From Topomyia yanbarensis (taxonomy: Eukaryota; Arthropoda; Insecta; Diptera; Culicidae): a DNA stretch of 64,000 nt. Shown here piece by piece: positions 59,126 through 64,000 of the stretch. The notes under the pieces are model-generated. The model did not search any database, was not told where the DNA came from, and worked only from the letters and a program-made list of their open reading frames with translations. The stretch is taken from NCBI RefSeq assembly GCF_030247195.1, contig NC_080670.1, forward strand, positions 28,103,497-28,167,496. Direction: 5' to 3'. The position numbers and the translations under genes were made by a program. Within the stretch, counting starts at the first letter, position 1. Every line of letters begins with the position of its first letter.

Positions 59126-59702
59126 TTATTTGGCAAAGTGAACATTGGATTAACGACAAGTTAGCATCTAAGGATTTCATTCCACTTATGTAAATTTTAA
59201 ATAGAAATTTTGACAATCTTTCTATTTAAGAACAGCTCATATTCAAAAGAAGGGAAAATCATCAATGATTTATACCGAACTATCTAGTCTGTACTTATCC
59301 TAATTATTGAAAGATAAATGACATACTTTACTGAAAATTCATCCTTCTTTTAATTATGAGCTGTTCTTTAATGCGAAAGTTTGCAAATTCCTGATTTCAT
59401 ATTTTCACAATGATATCTTACTCAAAGCAAATTTTACTTTTAAAATCCTTGTGTAAATAAATTCAGTAAACTAAGCATTTGTTCTGGTTCTGTTTCTTTC
59501 AATAGTTTATGTGCAAATTAAAACAAAATAAATTATATTCAATGATTTTATTCGTATTCACCGTCATAGGGATTAGAAAAATTAATTTAAAAAAATCATC
59601 TTTGTTGCGAGCCCAGATTTGCTGCTATTGCTTGAAGGTAATCAATAGTATCAAAATTTTGTAAGTTCGTAACAATTTTGCACAGTTTCGCGTCAATTAA
59701 TT

Positions 59703-60093
59703 AATTTTTGGTACGACGCTTCTTCTCGGAGGTTAGTGACATATGCGCCAAGATTTGTGAAGCGATAAATTTTTCCTCTAGTTTCAGTTCTTCGATGATA
59801 TGTATCAGACCAGCACTGCGACCCACCAGACGATTCCAATGACCGCGCCATGCTTCAATTTGGTTGGTGGTACGTGGGATTTCATCTTTCACGTTTCGGT
59901 AAACCGACCAAAGATCAGGAGGATACAAAGGTTCCGTTGTATGTACTCGACCTGGTTTTGTTGTTAGTCTGGATTTGCTTAAACCCAAAATATTCTTCAA
60001 CATACTTGAAAAATCCAGTAAGTTCAGTCGGTGCTGATGATTTGATGTTTGCGTAGGCGTCAGATATTTTTTCGGCAGGTAAAAATGCAAGAT
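59703..60093 (-). pseudogene. MULE-type transposase, C-terminal fragment
   Basis: The minus strand gives AFLPAEKISDAYANIKSSAP and FFKYVEEYFG, then after a frameshift near 59,980, LYPPDLWSVYRNVKDEIPRT and TNQIEAWRGHWNRLVG. The (F/Y)PP..W......RT.N..E.WH-like block followed by a long helical tail is typical of the C-terminal part of MULE and FLYWCH-associated transposases. The fragment ends in a basic tail (EKKRRTKN). Confidence 0.75.
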
Positions 60094-60095
60094 CC

Positions 60096-60544
60096 TCTGT
60101 TTTGCCTTTCTCATATAGAAAGGTTATGCAATTACTCTGAAAATCGCCAATCCAATCCCGGGCCGGAGGGTCTAAGTGACTCAGTTCGTCGAGATAGAAA
60201 AAAGTATGTGTGTGTATATGTGTGTGTGTGTAAGTGCGTATGTGTAAAAAAAATGTCACTCATTTTTCTCAGAGATGGCTGGCCCAAGCTTAGTCTCAAA
60301 TGAAAAGTGCAACCTTCCCATCGGCTGCTATTGAATTTTGTATCGATCGGAATTCTGGTTCCGGAATTACGGGTTTAAGAGTGCGGCTACTCAGAAATTT
60401 CCCATATAAACTATAGGAAAAATTTAAAATAGAATTATTATTTTTGATGCCAGATGTCTTTAAGGTGCATAAAACGTCGAGATTTGATGCAAACTCAAAA
60501 AAAAAAAACTGACAAAAATTTACTTTTTTCGATTTTGGTACATT
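60096..60544 (+). mobile_element. Mosquito-type repeat starting TTTTGCCTTTCTCATATAG
   Basis: Head TTTTGCCTTTCTCATATAG, AAAGGTTATGCAATTACTC and CGGGCCGGAGGGTC, then CAGTTCGTCGAGAT, a TGTGTG run and CTCAGAGATGGCTGGCC, CCGGTTCCGGAATTACGG-like blocks. The head is shared with the TTGCCTTTCTC family elements (including the next one at 60,545), and it interrupts the MULE transposase frame at 60,094. Confidence 0.7.
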
Positions 60545-61417
60545 TTTGCCTTTCTCATATAGAAAGGTTATGAAATCACTGGCATAATTTTTCTGGATTT
60601 AAACAGGCGCGTAGTTGAGGGTATACGGGGAGGAGTTACCCTCCCCCTCTACTGTTCACTCCCCTCCCTTTAAAATCCCCTTAAATCACTCCTCAGACCA
60701 ACACCCCACCCAGCCCTCATAACCCCCCAACCCTATCATCTTTAATCCACCATCATATCACAAAGCATACCAAATTAAGCTGGGGAGTCGTTCGTTCGTG
60801 GGATTTTCGTCCTCCTCATACACCCACCCCCGCATGATAAAATGAGTTAGCAAGCAGATAACATTGAACTAATGCTGATTAGGCTTATTAAGTATGATAT
60901 TTTTTTGTTTCAAGTGTTTCAGCGTCGACACGTATCTCATCAAGTTCGTGGCTGGCAAGCCATTGTGTATAAGTGCAAAGTGTATTAAGAATGTAATGCA
61001 AGGGGTGAGTCGCTTAGCACAAATCGAATTGTGCTCACAAACAAACAGCGTGGTAGCTTGTGCCGCAATGTGCCGTGGTGTGCCACGATGTGCCATGGTG
61101 TTCAGTAAAACAAAAGCAATGGTTGCTATGATTATTCAACTACACTTTGTTGACAGTTTTTGAGTTGCCAAAAGTGTGCCTCATTGTGCCACACATTGTG
61201 GTAACGAGTGAAATGATCGTGCATTACTGTGAATCGTAATCTTATATCGTGTTATCGTAGGTGATACAGTGTGTATGGCACATTGTTCTAAGCGACTCAC
61301 CCCTTGATGTAATGGACATTTCCACAATTATGTTGAAAATAACCTGCCACCGAGCCGTAGTTTATAGAAATGAGAAAGACATAATTGAACCGCTAGATGG
61401 ATTAAAACAGGTTTTTT
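60545..61417 (-). mobile_element. TTGCCTTTCTC/AGAAAGGCAA family element, copy 3, with nested MITE
   Basis: Reverse-oriented relative of 50,257-50,883: on the minus strand it reads GTTTTAATCCATCTAGCGG, then ATGTCTTTCTCATTTC, TGGCTTGCCAGCCACGAAC and CGACGCTGAAACACTTG, then CCCAGCTTAATTTGGTATG and ends in AACCTTTCTATATGAGAAAG. A 308 bp hAT-type MITE is inserted at 60,999-61,306. Confidence 0.8.
60999..61306. mobile_element. hAT-type MITE with perfect 8 bp target duplication
   Basis: The terminal repeats CAAGGGGTGAGTCGCTTAG and their complement differ by one base over 24. ATGTAATG stands on both sides (60,991-60,998 and 61,307-61,314). An 8 bp duplication is the hAT signature. No reading frame. 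It is the youngest layer of the nest. Confidence 0.93.
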
Positions 61418-61469
61418 GCATGTATTAAAATAGTTTTCATTTTTGTTGAACAAACGATATATTTCCACC

Positions 61470-61790
61470 AGTTCATGCTTAAATGAAAAAAAAATCCATT
61501 ATGCCTTGAACGAGGGAACTCTTTGGCAAACGCATTGATAAGAGCCTTTCCAAATCTGTTAAAATCACTTCTGGATGCAATTCAACGTCGATCTCATCAG
61601 CAATTTCGATAAGCTTAGACAATACTGCTCTATAGAGAGATTCTGATTTGCTTGTCATCAGAGCAAACACCAAAGGGAAAGTGCAGTGCTCCTCTCGATA
61701 GTAAAACGCAGACGAAATAAACTAGTCGAATGTCTTGTAGACAATGTTGATCTTTCCTGGACCGTCAATAACCATTCTCCCTGCACTCAT
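61470..61790 (-). pseudogene. MULE-type transposase, catalytic-domain fragment
   Basis: The minus frames give VIDGPGKINIVYKTFD near 61,770 (first acidic block), a stop, then FPLVFALMTSKSESLYRAVL and ELHPEVILTDLERLL (second acidic block, usually DFE), followed by SLVQGIMDFFF, where MULE proteins have VQGC.FH. It is colinear with the Pfam-type MULE domain, broken by stops and cut off by the 61,417 insertion boundary. Confidence 0.8.
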
Positions 61791-61847
61791 AACGCATAGG
61801 CATTCTCCTTGTTTGCGCACATTCAGCAAATGCGGGGTGCTAATTGG

Positions 61848-62121
61848 TAATGCCAAATCACCCTTATGCCAAATGGCATTATGCCAAATGGCATTATGCC
61901 AAATGGCATTATACCAAATGGCATTATGCCAAATGGCATTATGTCAAATGACCACTATGCCAAATGACATTATGCCAAATTACCATTATGCTAAATCACC
62001 TTTATGCCAAATGACTATTATGCCAAATTGCCATTATGCCAAATGGTCACTATGCCAAACGGTCATTATGCCAAATAGCATTATGCCAAAGGGTATTATG
62101 CCAAATGACATTATGCCAAAT
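61848..62121 (+). repeat. Right CATTATGCCAAA array
   Basis: About 18 units of CATTATGCCAAATGG-like sequence, longer than the left array. Frame-neutral spacing yields an artefactual frame rich in MALCQ and MPN repeats. Confidence 0.92.
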
Positions 62122-62139
62122 GGGATAGAGCCCAATAAA

Positions 62140-62935
62140 ACTACTTGGAATCGCCTAAATGCCAGAAAATGATATATATTTACTATTAACGACAATTGCA
62201 TTCCGTTAAAAGTTTCTCATGCTATGCTGACCGGGAATGGATGATTGATGTGCGTCGGTAAATTAATCGTTCCTTCATTTATCCAATCCGAATGAGTCGA
62301 ATCGAATGCACGAATTGAACACCGGTAAAAAGTGATCCAAGGAAGGATTACCCACTATTCTATCATATAAGCCAGTTCTGCATCCATTCCCTGACCCATA
62401 TGTCACAAATACTCAGACGAACACATACACAGATAGACATACGACTAGCACATAACAATTTTACACTAGTACTAAAAACTACAATTATTACAACACAACA
62501 CAACTAATAGGGTTCAACTGTTATTTTTTTTAATGCGCCTGTGCACGTTGACGAGGTCGACCGATAAATCGACACACAATGACTCCCACTGCGAGCCGTG
62601 CTCAAAAAGACAGCCGTTAAGCTGTTGAACAATGTCTGCAAACACAGCCCACAGAAAAAGTCAATCCACGGCGACCCGCCAATCGGCCAGGCCAGTGTGC
62701 ACAGGCTCTTAGTTGACAGTTAGTTTGGGCTGGTGCAGAGTATGAAATAACAAAAAACATAAAAAAGGCCCATAAGCCCTCTCGGTCTCCTCGATGCACC
62801 ACTATCGAGGCGTAATGCAATAACCATCTTAAAGCAGGTGTCTGCTCAAATATGCTTGAAGATGTTTGCAATACCGTCAAACCCGTCAACCTAGGAGAGG
62901 GATTTATGGGAACCATTCATAATTCAATATTTACA
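62140..62935. other. No recognised gene
   Basis: The 99-codon minus frame at 62,617-62,916 has no domain I know. The region beyond 62,540 looks repeat-derived but cannot be named. Confidence 0.35.
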
Positions 62936-62940
62936 ACAAA

Positions 62941-63160
62941 CTAGCTAATACGCATCGCGCGTTGCTGCGACTTTCATCGAAATAGGAGGAAAACACAATT
63001 CGTTTCGAAGCGCCATCTGGCGGGCAGATATTCCCAGATCAATAGCACACAAACACGCTCCATAACAAATGCCTACTACGTATAAATTTTGACGGCGATC
63101 GGTTAAGCCGTTTGGGAGTCTATACATCATATACATACAAACATTGACTTTTATATACAG
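62941..63160 (+). mobile_element. Retroposon 3' end
   Basis: CTAGCTAATACGCATCGCGC and GTTGCTGCGACTTTC lead to a GCGATCGGTTAAGCCG, TTTGGGAGTCTATACATCAT and ACATACAAACATTGACTTTT end. The phrase GGTT.AGCCGTTT.GGAGT with a following TATACAT..ACATACAAAC tail is familiar from the 3' ends of insect non-LTR elements and SINEs. No coding part. Confidence 0.55.
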
Positions 63161-64000
63161 GGTGCTTGGTTCATGATTAAGAATCTCTCGAGGGGTGATT
63201 GACTGTCATATTTGGAGAAATAAATCGTTCTACACATACCAATCTCAACCGTTACAGAGTTATTCAACTTTTTGTGTAAAAAACTTATTTATCTCAAAAT
63301 ACCCCTAACTCGAAAAGTATACCTCGCATTTTTAATTTTTTTATTCCATTGGAAAGGTGAGAAATTTTCTATTGAATGGTGTTCTCATATCTTTCAGTTA
63401 ATTTTAGTTACCTTTTAGTTGTAAAGTAGTTCAAAGTTGGTGTTTTTGATGAGATTTTTGTTAATTTTCTCAAAATAATGAATTATGATTATAGCAATAT
63501 TTATTATCCAAAAGGTGGGTTTGAGGACGATTTATAATTTGTTCTTCAACATGGTATTCCTATCTCTTCTCGTTTCCTTGTAATTTCACTTCTAATTTTT
63601 ACCTGTAATCGACCTGCAAGTGCTTAAAAGACTTTAATCTAAAAAAATATGCTTTATATCGTTATTACCAGGGCTTCATTGGAAAGTTGAGAAAATTTCT
63701 TTTCGATGTATGTACAGATATCTTTTAGTTAAGTGTACTAAATGACTTTTTACTAGTAAAATAACTCAAAATTAGCGTTTTTTTGGAGAGTTTTGTAATT
63801 ATTCTAATTATTAATAAACAAAATTTATCATCACTGATGTTCATTTGTTTATTATTTACTATTTAAAAAAAATAACGAAAATGCTAATAATAACACTAAC
63901 TTTAAATCAATTAACTTGTAAAAGAATACTAAATCACCTAAATGAAAGGTATTAATACATTTTTCTCTGCAAAATTTTCCTGGCTTTTGAATAAAAATAA
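63161..64000 (+). repeat. Diverged tandem ~320 bp repeat
   Basis: TTCCATTGGAAAGGTGAGAA with TCATATCTTTCAGTTAA (63,345-63,410) recurs as CTTCATTGGAAAGTTGAGAA with AGATATCTTTTAGTTAA (63,673-63,735). AGTTCAAAGTTGGTGTTTTT and AACTCAAAATTAGCGTTTTT occupy matching positions. It begins with TACAGGGTGCTTGGTTCATG at 63,157 and runs to the window edge. Confidence 0.6.

Larger units (their letters stand above)
58913..62132 (-). mobile_element. MULE-like DNA transposon with tandem-repeat inverted ends
   Basis: The ends GGCTCTATCCCATTTGG (58,913) and its complement (ending 62,132) are followed inward by many copies of TTTGGCATAATG on the left and CATTATGCCAAA on the right. Between them, on the minus strand, lie two fragments of a MULE-type transposase (61,470-61,790 and 59,703-60,093). 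They are separated by a 1.3 kb block of later insertions (60,096-61,417). No convincing target duplication is seen, so the exact ends may be off by a few bases. Confidence 0.82.

Noticed and set aside
61744..62172. 142-codon frame with MALCQ repeats
   Set aside because: It is the right-hand CATTATGCCAAA array of the MULE-like element.

Overview
The window is a 64 kb piece of an insect nuclear genome, most likely a culicine mosquito (Aedes/Culex-like). The evidence is one confidently recognised host exon, the first coding exon of headcase (hdc) on the minus strand, set in AT-rich DNA crowded with decayed transposons. These include tRNA-derived SINEs, BEL/Pao, R1/LOA-like and other non-LTR fragments, a Penelope-like GIY-YIG remnant, Tc1/mariner and MULE transposase remnants, hAT-type and TA-flanked MITEs, long (TA)n tracts and several unnamed repeat families. 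The species call is an inference from the gene and the repeat style; no database was searched.

Layout. 1-9 kb: tandem repeats interrupted by a 3.2 kb TTAA-flanked foldback element with a (TA)61 tract, then SINEs and a small MITE. 9-10.5 kb: a more GC-rich, repeat-poor stretch without a recognised gene. 11-18.5 kb: decayed retrotransposon ORF1 pieces, foldbacks, a hAT-type MITE and members of a repeat family carrying hammerhead-ribozyme cores. 18,597-19,606: hdc exon, ending in a GTGAGT donor at 18,591-18,596, so everything at lower coordinates is probably hdc intron. 19.6-21.8 kb: GC-rich 5' flank of hdc. 22.2-22.65 kb: the palindromic member of the hammerhead family. 24.5-25.5 kb: the best-preserved non-LTR ORF1, with an exact 97 bp tandem duplication. 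27.2 kb: Penelope-like remnant. 31.2-36 kb: nested nest of an R1/LOA-like relic and a BEL/Pao element broken by a non-LTR insertion and by an inverted pair of SINEs. 40.4-41.1 kb: ~125 bp tandem array. 41.5-43.4 kb: GC-rich, repeat-poor. 44.15-44.35 kb: second (TA)n. 44.6-51.7 kb: about 7 kb of A-rich, T-poor low-complexity DNA studded with inserted elements. 52.1 kb: another hammerhead copy. 54.6-57.6 kb: satellite-bearing MITE, short-period repeats and Tc1/mariner relics. 58.9-62.1 kb: a MULE-like transposon with tandemly repeated inverted ends, broken by nested elements down to a 308 bp hAT-type MITE with a perfect 8 bp target duplication.

The most notable discovery candidate is the repeat family at 17.1, 18.0, 22.3-22.6 and 52.1 kb (with more decayed relatives at 7.9, 11.1, 12.6, 14.75-14.99 and 18.35 kb). 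Each good copy contains a complete hammerhead self-cleaving ribozyme consensus: a GTC-type cleavage triplet, an 18 bp stem I closed by an 8 nt loop (44 nt in every copy), CTGATGA, a 3 bp stem II, GAAA or GAAG, and a short closing stem III. The 22.3-22.6 kb copy is a palindrome with a ribozyme facing outward on each strand, and the others look like deletion derivatives of it.

Most open reading frames above 60 codons here are spurious, produced by (TA)n, by the A-rich tract (whose complement reads as Phe/Leu/Cys-rich protein) or by the 33 bp satellite.
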